A stretch of 64,000 bases of DNA from 40CM-2-70-7 sp035631315 (lineage in GTDB: Bacteria; Gemmatimonadota; Gemmatimonadetes; Gemmatimonadales; GWC2-71-9), in assembly GCA_035631315.1 (NCBI GenBank), contig DASQIZ010000091.1, forward strand, positions 1 through 64,000, given 5' to 3'. Below, in pieces: positions 16,027 through 23,675 of the stretch. Position 1 is the stretch's first letter. Each line of letters begins with the position of its first letter. Position numbers and translations under genes: made by a program. A model generated the notes under the pieces. The model searched no databases. It worked only from the letters and a program-made list of their open reading frames with translations, and was not told where the DNA came from.

Positions 16027-16413
16027 TCAGGGCTTGGAATCCTCTCTGTTCCCCGAGTACCGATGCCAGTACATGCGCATTTCGGTGATCTTCCCATCCT
16101 TCGTTTCACAAAAAACCGCTCCGCGCGCGTCGACCTTCTCACCCGTCCGGCGGCGGCGGAACTTGCATTGAAACTCGGTCGAGAACCACGGCCCCGCGAC
16201 GTAGATCTCCCCAGCCTTGAACGAGATCTCCGCCTGATGCGTCGGCACCTCAGTCCAGTACGCCCGGATGGCCTGGATGCCACGGTCGGGGGTACTGAAG
16301 GGCGTCTCGATGAAGACCGCGTCGGGTGCGAACACCGAGCAAATCGTTTCGGCGTCGCCACGCTCCCAGCCTGACCCGAAGGTCTCTAACAAGGCTCTGT
16401 AGTTGTCTGACAT
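16027..16413 (-). CDS. NTF2-like/SnoaL-type protein
   Basis: 128 residues. RALLETFGSGWERGDAETIC followed by SVFAPDAVFIETPF, YWTEVPTHQAEISFKAGEI and the AVFCETKDGKITEMRMYWHR ending are typical of the SnoaL-like branch of the NTF2 fold. Such proteins form small cone-shaped barrels that bind hydrophobic ligands or act as isomerases; no ligand can be predicted here. Convergent with the phosphatase-like gene (10 bases between stops). Confidence 0.85.
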   Translation of the reverse strand: MSDNYRALLETFGSGWERGDAETICSVFAPDAVFIETPFSTPDRGIQAIRAYWTEVPTHQAEISFKAGEIYVAGPWFSTEFQCKFRRRRTGEKVDARGAVFCETKDGKITEMRMYWHRYSGNREDSKP

Positions 16414-16484
16414 GGGCGCTGAATATAATCCAAAAGACTAAGGCGCTAAGGCTAAGTCGCCAGGTACACCACACGGGAGGCACG

Positions 16485-16850
16485 ATGCTCAGGACCGCTC
16501 TTTTAACCACCGCAGCAATTGCTCTTTTCTCGATTCCGGCCACGGCGCAGGCAGCCGCGGGCGGCGACGTCACCATGACCGGCACGATCGTCGACGTCAG
16601 CTGCTTCTCGACGATGGGAGCGTCGGGCCCCACGCACAGGGCCTGTGCGCAGACGTGCGCGCACTCGGGGTCGCCACTCGCGTTCATGGCCGACGGCGTG
16701 ATCTACATGCCCGTCAGTCCCAAGCCGAACAATCCGCAGAACGGCCGGCTCGTCGAATTTGCCGAGGGCAAAGTGAAGGTGACGGGCACGGTGAAGGAAG
16801 TCAGCGGGATGCATACGATCGTGATCAAGACGATCGAAGCGGCCAGCTGA
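16485..16850 (+). CDS. Secreted Cys/His protein of unknown function
   Basis: 121 residues from ATG 16485 with GGGAGG five bases upstream. Signal peptide MLRTALLTTAAIALFSIPAT, mature part starting AAAGGDV. Residues about 30-60 carry a cluster DVSCFSTMG...THRACAQTCAHSG with three cysteines and two histidines, then AFMADGVIYM and a beta-rich end (KVKVTGTVKEVSGMHTIVI). The cluster could bind a metal or form disulfides. Stop TGA overlaps the ATG of the next gene by one base, so it is coupled to the thioredoxin lipoprotein. Confidence 0.8.
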   Translation: MLRTALLTTAAIALFSIPATAQAAAGGDVTMTGTIVDVSCFSTMGASGPTHRACAQTCAHSGSPLAFMADGVIYMPVSPKPNNPQNGRLVEFAEGKVKVTGTVKEVSGMHTIVIKTIEAAS

Positions 16851-18190
16851 TGCGTTGGACGGGGGTCGTGTTGCTGCTGGCGGCCGTCGCCGCCTGCAAG
16901 CAACCGGCCCCCGACCGCCTCACCCTCCTCTTTCTTCGCGCGTCCCCCGCGACGCGGGCCGAGAAGCTGTCGTGGGCACCGGATCTGCCGGGCGGACGCG
17001 TGGTGGCCTTCGACGATCATCTCCACGCCCAGCAGGTCATGACCCTGGGCATCGAACAGCCCGTCGCGGTCGCGTTCCCCTGCAATCGCCACCTCATCGT
17101 TTCGGACTTCTCGGGCGACGCCGTCGACTTCGACTCGGGACAGGTCGGCGCCTGGAAGAGTCACTTCCCGGCGTCCATGTTCGTCTCGGCCGGCTGCTGG
17201 AGTGCGGAGGTGCGCTCACCGTATCTCATCGAGCCCTTCACCCCCGACACGGTCAAAGGCGTGTTCATCGTCACCAACCTCCAGAACCCGGCTCCGTTCC
17301 GCATGGGAGAGGTGCGCAAGGCCGCGCTGCCCTTCCTCACCGGCCCCGAGAATGCCGGGGCGATCGCGTTGGATTCGCTGGGTGACGTCTACTACGCTCC
17401 CGTCTCCCGCGATGAGATCATCAAGTACACGGCCGGCGGCGTGGTTCGATGGACCGCGAAGCGGGGGCTCTACGCGAAAGAAGAAGAACCGAAGTTCCTG
17501 CCGAATCGCGGCCGGGAGATCCCGCTGCTCATGGCACGCGCCGGAATCGCGTTGACTCTCGGACCCGATGGCCGCCTGTATGCGTTGGGCGCCGACGATT
17601 CGATGGCGTCGCGGTTGCGGGTGGATGTGATCGACACGGCGACGGGGACGATTCTCCTCACCAAGCACCTGGAGCCGAACGAGACCGCGGTCGCGCTCGA
17701 CGGCCGCGACTCACTCCACACCTTCGATGCGGACACCTTGCTGAAGGGCGTGGGCGTCGAGACGAGAGAGGCGTTTTCGCCGTCGTTCTCCCTGCCCGAC
17801 CTCAAGGGCGATACGGTCAGCCTGAAGGAGTTCGCGGGGAAAGTCACGCTCGTGAACTTCTGGGCCTCCTGGTGCGATCCGTGCCGCGAGGAGTTCCCCC
17901 ATATGGCGGGACTCTACGGCAGGTTCTCGCGGAAGGACTTCGGTATCGCGGCGATTTCGGACGACGTCGATCCGGCCAAGATGCGGGCATTCATCGCAGG
18001 CTTTCATCCACCCTTCCCGATCCTGGTGGGCGGCGGTCGCATGAAGGCGGTATACCGGTACCGCGGCCTGCCCTACTCGGTGCTCCTCGACCGCCAGGGC
18101 CGGATCGTGAAGCGGATTTTCGGATTCGGCGGAGCGCAGGAGTTTCGGGAGCTTGGTGACGCCATTGCCAAGGAAATCGCCGCGCCCTAG
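16850..18190 (+). CDS. Lipoprotein with NHL-like N-terminal domain and C-terminal TlpA-type thioredoxin domain
   Basis: 446 residues from ATG 16850. Lipobox LAAVAAC near residue 16. The first 290 residues look like a beta-propeller sensor (repeated motifs such as GAIALDSLGDVYYAP, GIALTLGPDGRLYALG, ETAVALDGRDSLHTFD). Residues about 300-446 are a redoxin: FSLPDLKGDTVSLKEFAGKV, active site NFWASWCDPCREEFPHM and the cis-Pro loop GLPYSVLLD. Anchored at the membrane, it would reduce periplasmic disulfides or cytochrome apo-proteins. Second gene of a four-gene run; next gene starts ten bases on. Confidence 0.9.
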   Translation: MRWTGVVLLLAAVAACKQPAPDRLTLLFLRASPATRAEKLSWAPDLPGGRVVAFDDHLHAQQVMTLGIEQPVAVAFPCNRHLIVSDFSGDAVDFDSGQVGAWKSHFPASMFVSAGCWSAEVRSPYLIEPFTPDTVKGVFIVTNLQNPAPFRMGEVRKAALPFLTGPENAGAIALDSLGDVYYAPVSRDEIIKYTAGGVVRWTAKRGLYAKEEEPKFLPNRGREIPLLMARAGIALTLGPDGRLYALGADDSMASRLRVDVIDTATGTILLTKHLEPNETAVALDGRDSLHTFDADTLLKGVGVETREAFSPSFSLPDLKGDTVSLKEFAGKVTLVNFWASWCDPCREEFPHMAGLYGRFSRKDFGIAAISDDVDPAKMRAFIAGFHPPFPILVGGGRMKAVYRYRGLPYSVLLDRQGRIVKRIFGFGGAQEFRELGDAIAKEIAAP

Positions 18191-18199
18191 CCTTACCTC

Positions 18200-19147
18200 G
18201 TGCCGCTCCCCGTAGTGATCGACTCCGATCCCGGCATCGACGACAGCCTCGCGCTCCTGCTCGCGCTGGCCTCACCGGAGCTGGATGTGCGCGGGATTTC
18301 CGTGTCCTACGGCAACACCGTCGTTGAGAACGCGATGCGCAACGCCGTCGAGGTGGTGCGTCGCGCGGGGAAGCGCGTGCCTCTCGCCATGGGCGCCCGC
18401 CGTCCCTTGAAGCGCACGCTCGCCGTGGCGCTCGAGACCCACGGCTCGTCAGGTGTGGGAGACGCGAAGGTCCCGCCCGCCGGCTCCGTCATCGACTTCA
18501 TGAAGCCCCTCGAGCGTCTGCTCGATGAGCAGCCGGAACCGGTGACCCTCGTGACGATGGGACCAGTGACCTCGCTCGCCACCGCTCTGAAACGGTCACC
18601 GGAACGCGTCCGCGAGAAGATTGCCCGGCATATCGCGATGATCGGCAACATCGACGCGCGCGGGAACACGACCCCCTTCTCTGAATTCAATGCCTGGTGC
18701 GACCCGGAAGCGCTCGCCCAGGTACTCGCTGCCGAGCTGCCGACCGACCTGGTGACGCTCGACGTCACGCGGGAGCTGGTGGTCACGGGCAGCGAAGTCG
18801 GCGCACTGTCGCGGGTGGAGGACCCCCAGGCCCAATGGTTATCCGGCGCCCTTTCCTTCTATCACCGCTTCCACCAGCAGTATGAGGGATTGGATGGATG
18901 CGTCGTGAATGACGTCCTGGTAATCGCCGCGCTGATCGATCCATCAGTGCTGACCTTCAAGCCCACGCGGCTGAGTGTGTCCGTCGATGACGGTGATGAA
19001 CGCGGCCGCACGCAGGTGGATATGGAAGGATGGAAGGCGCGAGTGGCGACCGGTGTGAAGACCGATGCAGTGCGGCACATGCTGTTCGAACGGGTCCTGC
19101 CCTGGCTCGCTGAGCCGGTCGGCGCGGGTGGAGGGAAGCACCGGTGA
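18200..19147 (+). CDS. Inosine-uridine-type nucleoside hydrolase
   Basis: 315 residues, GTG start. The N-terminal DSDPGIDDSLALLLAL is the calcium-binding signature of nucleoside hydrolases; GNTVVENAMRN, VTMGPVTSLATAL, a GNIDARGN segment and CDPEALAQVL match further conserved blocks, and CVVNDVLVIAALIDP carries the late catalytic-site Asp. It hydrolyses the N-glycosidic bond of ribonucleosides for salvage. Its stop overlaps the next gene by four bases (GTGA). Confidence 0.93.
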   Translation: MPLPVVIDSDPGIDDSLALLLALASPELDVRGISVSYGNTVVENAMRNAVEVVRRAGKRVPLAMGARRPLKRTLAVALETHGSSGVGDAKVPPAGSVIDFMKPLERLLDEQPEPVTLVTMGPVTSLATALKRSPERVREKIARHIAMIGNIDARGNTTPFSEFNAWCDPEALAQVLAAELPTDLVTLDVTRELVVTGSEVGALSRVEDPQAQWLSGALSFYHRFHQQYEGLDGCVVNDVLVIAALIDPSVLTFKPTRLSVSVDDGDERGRTQVDMEGWKARVATGVKTDAVRHMLFERVLPWLAEPVGAGGGKHR

Positions 19148-20097
19148 CCGAGATCCCGCGCAAAGTCGCCGTCATCGGCGCCGGCGACATCGGCTGCGGC
19201 TGGTCCGCGCTCTGCGTGACGGCCGGCTGGCCGGTCACGATCTTCGATACCAACGCCAAGGCGATCGACCGCGCGGGAGAGCAGATCCCGGCGCGGGCCC
19301 GAGCCCTCGTCGCCCTCGATCGCGCCCCCGCAGGTCAGGTCGAGCGCGGGCTCAAGGAGCTCCGGCACGCCCGAAGTCTCCTGCAGGCCGTGAACGAAGC
19401 GGACTGGGTCATCGAGTCCATCAGCGAGGACCTGTTCGCCAAGCAGCGCCTGCTCGGCGCGATCCAGGATGTGGCGGGTGCCGAGGCGCTGGTGACGTCG
19501 TCGTCGAGTGGGCTGTCGCCGCACGACATCTTCGGCCGCATGACCTCGGCGCACCGTACGCTGGTGGTGCACCCCCTCAATCCCCCCGAGCTGATTCCGC
19601 TGGTCGAAGTCGTCCCGTCACCGCGGACCGACGACTCCGCCATCACCCGGGCGAGCGATTACCTGAGACAGCTGGGCCGAATGCCGATCGTGTTGAAGAA
19701 GGTGGTGCCAGGCTACGTCGTGGGGCGCATCGCGGCCGCCGTCTGGCGGGAGTGCATCGACCTGGTCTTGCAGGGCGTGATCAGCGTCGAGGACCTGGAC
19801 CGCGCCGTCTCCCTCGGCCCCGCCCTCGGATGGGCGGCCGCCGGCCCGCACCTCACCTACCACCTCGGTTCCAATGACGGTGGGGTGAATCTGTTTCTGC
19901 AGCACCTGCTCGGGTCATTCGAGAGCTGGTGGGGAGAGCTCGCCAAGTGGCAAAAGCTCGAGCCCGAGCAGCAGAAGGAGTTGATTCAGGCGATCGAGAA
20001 GGCGTACTCGGGCAAGGTCGACATGCTGCGGGAGGCTCGAGACAGACGACTTTCGGCGATCTTGCGAGGTCTGGAACAGTCTCGGTCCACTCCGTAA
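19144..20097 (+). CDS. 3-hydroxyacyl-CoA dehydrogenase family NAD-dependent oxidoreductase
   Basis: 317 residues, GTG start. N-terminal Rossmann fold with VAVIGAGDIGCGWSALC (NAD loop) and an acidic FDTNAKAIDRA; catalytic region SSSSGLSPHDIF and HPLNPPELIPLVEVV containing the family histidine; C-terminal helical domain from VVPGYVVGRIAAA. The HPLNPP and VLQGVISVEDLD pattern resembles L-carnitine dehydrogenase/L-gulonate dehydrogenase (lambda-crystallin-like) subgroups. Substrate uncertain. Its TAA stop is part of the conserved flank of the first REP-like hairpin (20096-20120). Confidence 0.88.
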   Translation: MTEIPRKVAVIGAGDIGCGWSALCVTAGWPVTIFDTNAKAIDRAGEQIPARARALVALDRAPAGQVERGLKELRHARSLLQAVNEADWVIESISEDLFAKQRLLGAIQDVAGAEALVTSSSSGLSPHDIFGRMTSAHRTLVVHPLNPPELIPLVEVVPSPRTDDSAITRASDYLRQLGRMPIVLKKVVPGYVVGRIAAAVWRECIDLVLQGVISVEDLDRAVSLGPALGWAAAGPHLTYHLGSNDGGVNLFLQHLLGSFESWWGELAKWQKLEPEQQKELIQAIEKAYSGKVDMLREARDRRLSAILRGLEQSRSTP

Positions 20098-20120
20098 CCC
20101 CGGGCGGAAGCCCGGGGGTT
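20096..20120. repeat. REP-like hairpin with GGAA tetraloop
   Basis: AACCCCGGGC, GGAA loop, GCCCGGGGGTT. The leading TAA is the stop codon of the dehydrogenase gene. Confidence 0.85.
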
Positions 20121-20164
20121 AGTACCCGGGGCTATGTAGATGAGCACCGCTCATGCCATATCCA

Positions 20165-20296
20165 CCCCGGGGCTCGCGCCCGGGGGTTATGTGATTCAGG
20201 ACCGCACCACGTTTCATCCACCCCGGGCTCGCCCCCGGGGTCATGTGATTCAGGACCGCACCACGTTTCATCCACCCCGGGCTCGCGCCCGGGGTT
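20165..20296. repeat. Cluster of three inverted REP hairpins, with a 54-bp direct duplication
   Basis: Hairpins at 20165-20187, 20221-20240 and 20275-20296 read CCCCGGG(G)CTCGCGCCCGGGG, that is, GCGA loops on the minus strand. Two 54-base units starting at 20191 and 20245 (GTGATTCAGGACCGCACCAC then GTTTCATCCA plus hairpin) are almost identical. Together with 20096-20120 and 20779-20802 they flank the transposase gene in both orientations. Confidence 0.85.
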
Positions 20297-20378
20297 ATGT
20301 ACACCCACTGCGTTGTCCTGCCTCGTCTCGCGTAAACCAGATCCCATGGATTGGAGTGGCCCCGGTAGGTTGGGCGAC

Positions 20379-20780
20379 ATGGGACCACATCGAGCTTATC
20401 AGATGTACGCCCACATTGTGTGGCGCACCTGGAACAAGGTTGGGTGCGTCGACTCGGCGGCCGTAGCGGACATTCGGTCGGCCCTGGTCAGTGCTTCTGA
20501 GAAGACAGGGGTGCGGGTCCTTCGTCACGCAGAGTTGGCAGATCACGTGCACGTTCTGGTAAGCTTCCTCCCAGACCATAGAATCAGCGATTTCGTCCGA
20601 CTCGTGAAGTCGGTGGCTTCATTCCGCGCCGGGCGACGCGTGCCCGGTGCCATCAAGTGGGCTCGCGGATACTATGTGGCGACCTATCATCGGAAGGATC
20701 TATTCGGAGTCGCCAAGTACGTGACAGACCAGTACCAGCGGCATCCCGATCGAATCCCGAGGTCGAACCGCAGTACATAA
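20379..20780 (+). CDS. REP-associated tyrosine transposase (RAYT, Y1/IS200-like)
   Basis: 133 residues from ATG 20379; ATG 20346 would add 11 residues. MYAHIVWRTWNK is the typical first strand, DHVHVLVSFLPDH carries the HUH metal site, and the C-terminal YYVATYHRKDLFGVAKYVTD holds the catalytic tyrosine in VAKYVTDQYQRHP. These are features of single-strand DNA transposases of the RAYT group, which are single-copy, vertically kept and act on REP palindromes. It is flanked by REP-like hairpins on both sides, and its own TAA stop is the 5' flank of the hairpin at 20779. No IS ends or target duplication were recognised. Confidence 0.9.
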   Translation: MGPHRAYQMYAHIVWRTWNKVGCVDSAAVADIRSALVSASEKTGVRVLRHAELADHVHVLVSFLPDHRISDFVRLVKSVASFRAGRRVPGAIKWARGYYVATYHRKDLFGVAKYVTDQYQRHPDRIPRSNRST

Positions 20781-20802
20781 CCCCGGGCGAAAGCCCGGGG
20801 TT
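20779..20802. repeat. REP-like hairpin with GAAA tetraloop
   Basis: AACCCCGGGC, GAAA loop, GCCCGGGGTT. Overlaps the TAA stop of the transposase gene; the 17-bp tandem array begins five bases later. Confidence 0.88.
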
Positions 20803-20806
20803 TATT

Positions 20807-20941
20807 AAGGAGTCGCGGCGCCCAAGGAGTCGCGGCGCCCATGGAGTCGCGGCGCCCATGGAGTCGCAGCACCCAAGGAGTCGCGGCGCCCAAGGAGTCG
20901 CGGCGCCAAGGAGTCGCGGCGCCTAGGGAGTCGTGGCGACT
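20807..20941. repeat. 17-bp tandem repeat, eight units
   Basis: Unit AAGGAGTCGCGGCGCCC at 20807, 20824, 20841, 20858, 20875, 20892 (16 bases), 20908 and 20925. Units 3 and 4 begin ATGG, unit 4 has two further changes, unit 8 is degenerate. Each unit contains GGCGCC and GAGTCGCGGC. No coding role is seen. The remaining DNA to 21074 holds two degenerate REP-like palindromes (about 20993-21008 and 21049-21075) and no gene. Confidence 0.9.
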
Positions 20942-21074
20942 CGGTAGAGGCCTGTTCCTGGATCCGCTTTGTGGGAGGATGGGTGTACCACACCCCGGGC
21001 TGACGCCCGCGGCTGGTGAAACCGGTGTCGCGGTATGGGTTTTATCCAGCCCCCGGCGTAACCGCGGGGCGGTT

Positions 21075-21518
21075 CTAGTCGCGCGGTGTCCTTCTCCTCT
21101 CCACCCTCACCATCAGCACCGGAATCATTGAGAGATGCCGCACTTCGTTGGCGACACTCCCCCGCACCACGTCCGCCAACCCTTTGTGTCCATGCGTCGC
21201 CATCGCGATCAGGTCACAATTCTCCCGCTTGGCCGCGAGCGCGATCTCCTTCCCCGGCTCGCCAGCTGCCAGCACCGCATCCGCGTCGAATCCCGCATCG
21301 CGTAGCGACGCGCATTCCTTCTCCAAGTAGGCGAGATCGTCCCGCATCTCCTGGGATTCCCGGAGATCGAGTTGTTTGAGATTGCGGGCGACCCAGCCGT
21401 CGGCGACGTGAATCAGGACCAGCGACGCGCCGCAGCTCTCGGCCAGCTCCTTGGCATAGGCGAGGATGGTGGCGTCGGCCTTCGTGTGCTCGAGGGGAAT
21501 CAGGATCTTCTTGAACAT
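21075..21518 (-). CDS. Universal stress protein (UspA family)
   Basis: 147 residues from ATG 21518, with GGGAGGGAA just upstream. MFKKILIPLEHTKADATILA is the typical Usp start and IAMATHGHKGLADVVRGSVA followed by NEVRHLSMIPVLMVR is the ATP-binding G-2x-G-9x-G(S) pattern. Stop TGA of mntH and this ATG share one base, so it is translated with the transporter. A stress role tied to metal supply is inferred from the operon. Confidence 0.92.
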   Translation of the reverse strand: MFKKILIPLEHTKADATILAYAKELAESCGASLVLIHVADGWVARNLKQLDLRESQEMRDDLAYLEKECASLRDAGFDADAVLAAGEPGKEIALAAKRENCDLIAMATHGHKGLADVVRGSVANEVRHLSMIPVLMVRVERRRTPRD

Positions 21519-22861
21519 CAATTCCCTCCCTTCGCCACGAGCACGACGAGCCACGCGTTGAGCGCCAGGATCACGATTGCGGCTGTGTAAGACAGTGTCT
21601 TCAGCAATGGGCCATTCACGAACGCGCCCATCTTGAGCCGGTCCGACGTGAAGCGCACCAGCGGGAACACCGCGAAGGAAAGCTGCAGGGACAGAATCAC
21701 CTGGCTGAAAATCAGAAGCTTCGCGGTCCCCGATTCGCCGAAGAAGATAGCCGTGAGCGCGGCGGGGACAATCGCGATTGCGCGTGTAATGAGGCGGCGC
21801 AGGGCCGGCCGCATCCGGATATCCAGGAACCCTTCCATCACGATCTGTCCGGCGAGGGTGCCGGTGAGCGTGGAGTTCTGTCCGGACGCCAGCAGGGCCA
21901 ATGCAAACACGGCACTCGCACCTGTGACGCCCAGGAGGGGTGAGAGGAGGCGATACGCATCCTGGATCTCGGCGACCTCCGTGTGTCCTGACGTATGGAA
22001 CGTCGCCGCGGACACAACGAGAATCGCCGCGTTGATGAACAGCGCGAAGGTCAGCGCGAGCGTCGAATCCCAGAATGCGAACCGGACCGCGGCGCGCTTG
22101 CCTGATGCCGTCTCCTCATAGGCCCTGGTCTGCACGATGGACGAGTGCAGATAGAGGTTGTGGGGCATGACGGTGGCGCCGAGGATGCTGATGGCGATGT
22201 AGAGCTCGTCGCGGCGCGAAATGGTCGACGCGTGCGGCAGAAATCCCGAAGCCACACCGGCCAGGTCGGGGCGCGAGATGATCAACTCGAAGAGGAAGCA
22301 CGCGGCGATGGTGACGATCAGCGCAACCACCAGCGACTCGATGACCCGGAATCCCTTGTGCTGGAGATAGAGGACCACGAGGACGTCGAACGCCGTGACC
22401 CCGATCCCGATGGGGATCGGGAGGCCGAAGAGCAGGTTTAGCCCGATGGCGGACCCGATTACCTCGGCGAGGTCACACGCGGCAATGGCGATTTCGCAGA
22501 GAACCCAGAGGGAGACGACCGTGGCGCGCGAGTAGTGGTCGCGACACGCCTGTGCGAGGTCCCGGCCCGTCACGATGCCGAGCTTGGAGGCGAGGCCCTG
22601 AAGCAGAATCGCCATCAGGTTCGAGATCAGGATGACGGACAGCAGGGAATAGCCGAATTTCGACCCGCCGGCGACGTCGGTGGCCCAGTTGCCCGGGTCC
22701 ATGTAGCCGACCGCCACCAGGTAGCCGGGGCCGGCGAAAGCCAGCGCCTTCCGCCACCAGTTCCCCGCCACCGGCACCGACCGGTACACCTCGGCCAACG
22801 ACGGCGCGAGTCGCGCGCGCCGCCAACCGGAGTCGGGCTCGGGGATCGGCTGAGTGGCCAA
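21518..22861 (-). CDS. mntH: Nramp-family Mn(II)/divalent metal:proton symporter
   Basis: 447 residues with about 11 membrane helices. GYMDPGNWATDVAGG holds the helix-1 metal-site DPGN motif and GATVMPHNLYLHSS holds the helix-6 MPH motif; both are intact. Imports Mn(II) or Fe(II) with protons. It starts ten bases after the DtxR-type regulator stop on the same strand and is followed by usp, giving a regulator-transporter-stress protein operon. Confidence 0.95.
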   Translation of the reverse strand: MATQPIPEPDSGWRRARLAPSLAEVYRSVPVAGNWWRKALAFAGPGYLVAVGYMDPGNWATDVAGGSKFGYSLLSVILISNLMAILLQGLASKLGIVTGRDLAQACRDHYSRATVVSLWVLCEIAIAACDLAEVIGSAIGLNLLFGLPIPIGIGVTAFDVLVVLYLQHKGFRVIESLVVALIVTIAACFLFELIISRPDLAGVASGFLPHASTISRRDELYIAISILGATVMPHNLYLHSSIVQTRAYEETASGKRAAVRFAFWDSTLALTFALFINAAILVVSAATFHTSGHTEVAEIQDAYRLLSPLLGVTGASAVFALALLASGQNSTLTGTLAGQIVMEGFLDIRMRPALRRLITRAIAIVPAALTAIFFGESGTAKLLIFSQVILSLQLSFAVFPLVRFTSDRLKMGAFVNGPLLKTLSYTAAIVILALNAWLVVLVAKGGN

Positions 22862-22871
22862 TGTCAGATCG

Positions 22872-23558
22872 TCAGGCGTCGGTGCGCTTACAAAGGAGAA
22901 GAAGCGCGAGCTCGCGACCGATCACCTGCTGACCACCAGGCACCAACGTCAGCGTGACCGGGCCATTGAACGGCTGACGATCCGTGACCGTCACACCCTT
23001 TCCGGGCGTGAGTCCATGCTCGGCGAGATAGCGCAGGCGCGCCGGGTCTTCCGTATCCACCTGCCGCAGCTCGTACGGAGCGCCGAGCTCAGCCTCGGCC
23101 AGGGGGACGAGGACGGTCTCTTCGATTTCGCCGCCAGGCGTCGGGATCGGTGCTCCATGCGGATCGTACCGCGGGTTGCCGAGTGCCTTAGCCATGCGGT
23201 CGATCAGCTCGTCCGAGACCGCGTGCTCGAGGCGTTCGGCCTCGTCGTGCACGCCATCCCAGTCGTAGTGGAGGCGCTCGGTGAGATAGAGCTCGAGCAC
23301 GCGGTGGCGGCGGATCATCCGGAGCGCGGCCCGGCGGCCCTGGTTCGTGAGCTGGACGCCGCGGTAGGGGACATGCTCGATCAGGCCGGAGTCGGAGAGA
23401 CGACGAATCATCCCGCTGACTGACGGGGGCGCCACCAGAAGCATTGCGGCAATGTCTGATGTCGTCGCGAATCCACCCTGACTCGACAGGTGGTAGATCG
23501 CCTTGAGGTAATCCTCGACCGAGCGCGAAAGTGGAACGTCCGCCAACAAGGCGCTCAT
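22872..23558 (-). CDS. DtxR/MntR-family metal-dependent transcriptional repressor
   Basis: 228 residues from ATG 23558, with GGGAGG eight bases upstream; a longer frame to 23639 would run through the operator. N-terminal winged helix (VEDYLKAIYHLSSQGGFATT, PPSVSGMIRRLSDSGLI), a dimerisation/metal domain (HHRVLELYL-like RRHRVLELYLTERLHYDWD, EAERLEHAVSDELIDRM), and a C-terminal SH3-like FeoA domain (about 150-228). It probably represses the mntH operon when Mn(II) or Fe(II) is plentiful. It heads the operon and likely controls itself. Confidence 0.93.
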   Translation of the reverse strand: MSALLADVPLSRSVEDYLKAIYHLSSQGGFATTSDIAAMLLVAPPSVSGMIRRLSDSGLIEHVPYRGVQLTNQGRRAALRMIRRHRVLELYLTERLHYDWDGVHDEAERLEHAVSDELIDRMAKALGNPRYDPHGAPIPTPGGEIEETVLVPLAEAELGAPYELRQVDTEDPARLRYLAEHGLTPGKGVTVTDRQPFNGPVTLTLVPGGQQVIGRELALLLLCKRTDA

Positions 23559-23612
23559 GTATGCCTCCCGTATCGTGCTCGCTGCGTGCGAGTTATCCGA
23601 TCCGGAAGCAAG

Positions 23613-23628
23613 TTTAGCTTGGACTAAA
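23613..23628. promoter_or_regulatory. Candidate DtxR/MntR operator
   Basis: TTTAG CTTGGA CTAAA is a perfect 5-bp inverted repeat with a six-base spacer, 55 bases upstream of the repressor start and inside its expected promoter region. Spacing and AT-rich half-sites fit DtxR-family boxes. It lies in an unusually AT-rich short stretch for this genome. Confidence 0.65.
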
Positions 23629-23675
23629 TCAAAGTGCAATCCACAGCAATATTCGGATTATTTGGGGCTATTTTG

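Noticed and set aside
20379..20780. A complete IS200/IS605 insertion sequence
   Set aside because: Only the transposase and REP hairpins are seen; there is no TnpB and no IS-end pair, which fits a RAYT better.
20807..20941. CRISPR array
   Set aside because: Units are contiguous 17-base repeats without unique spacers, and no cas genes are present.
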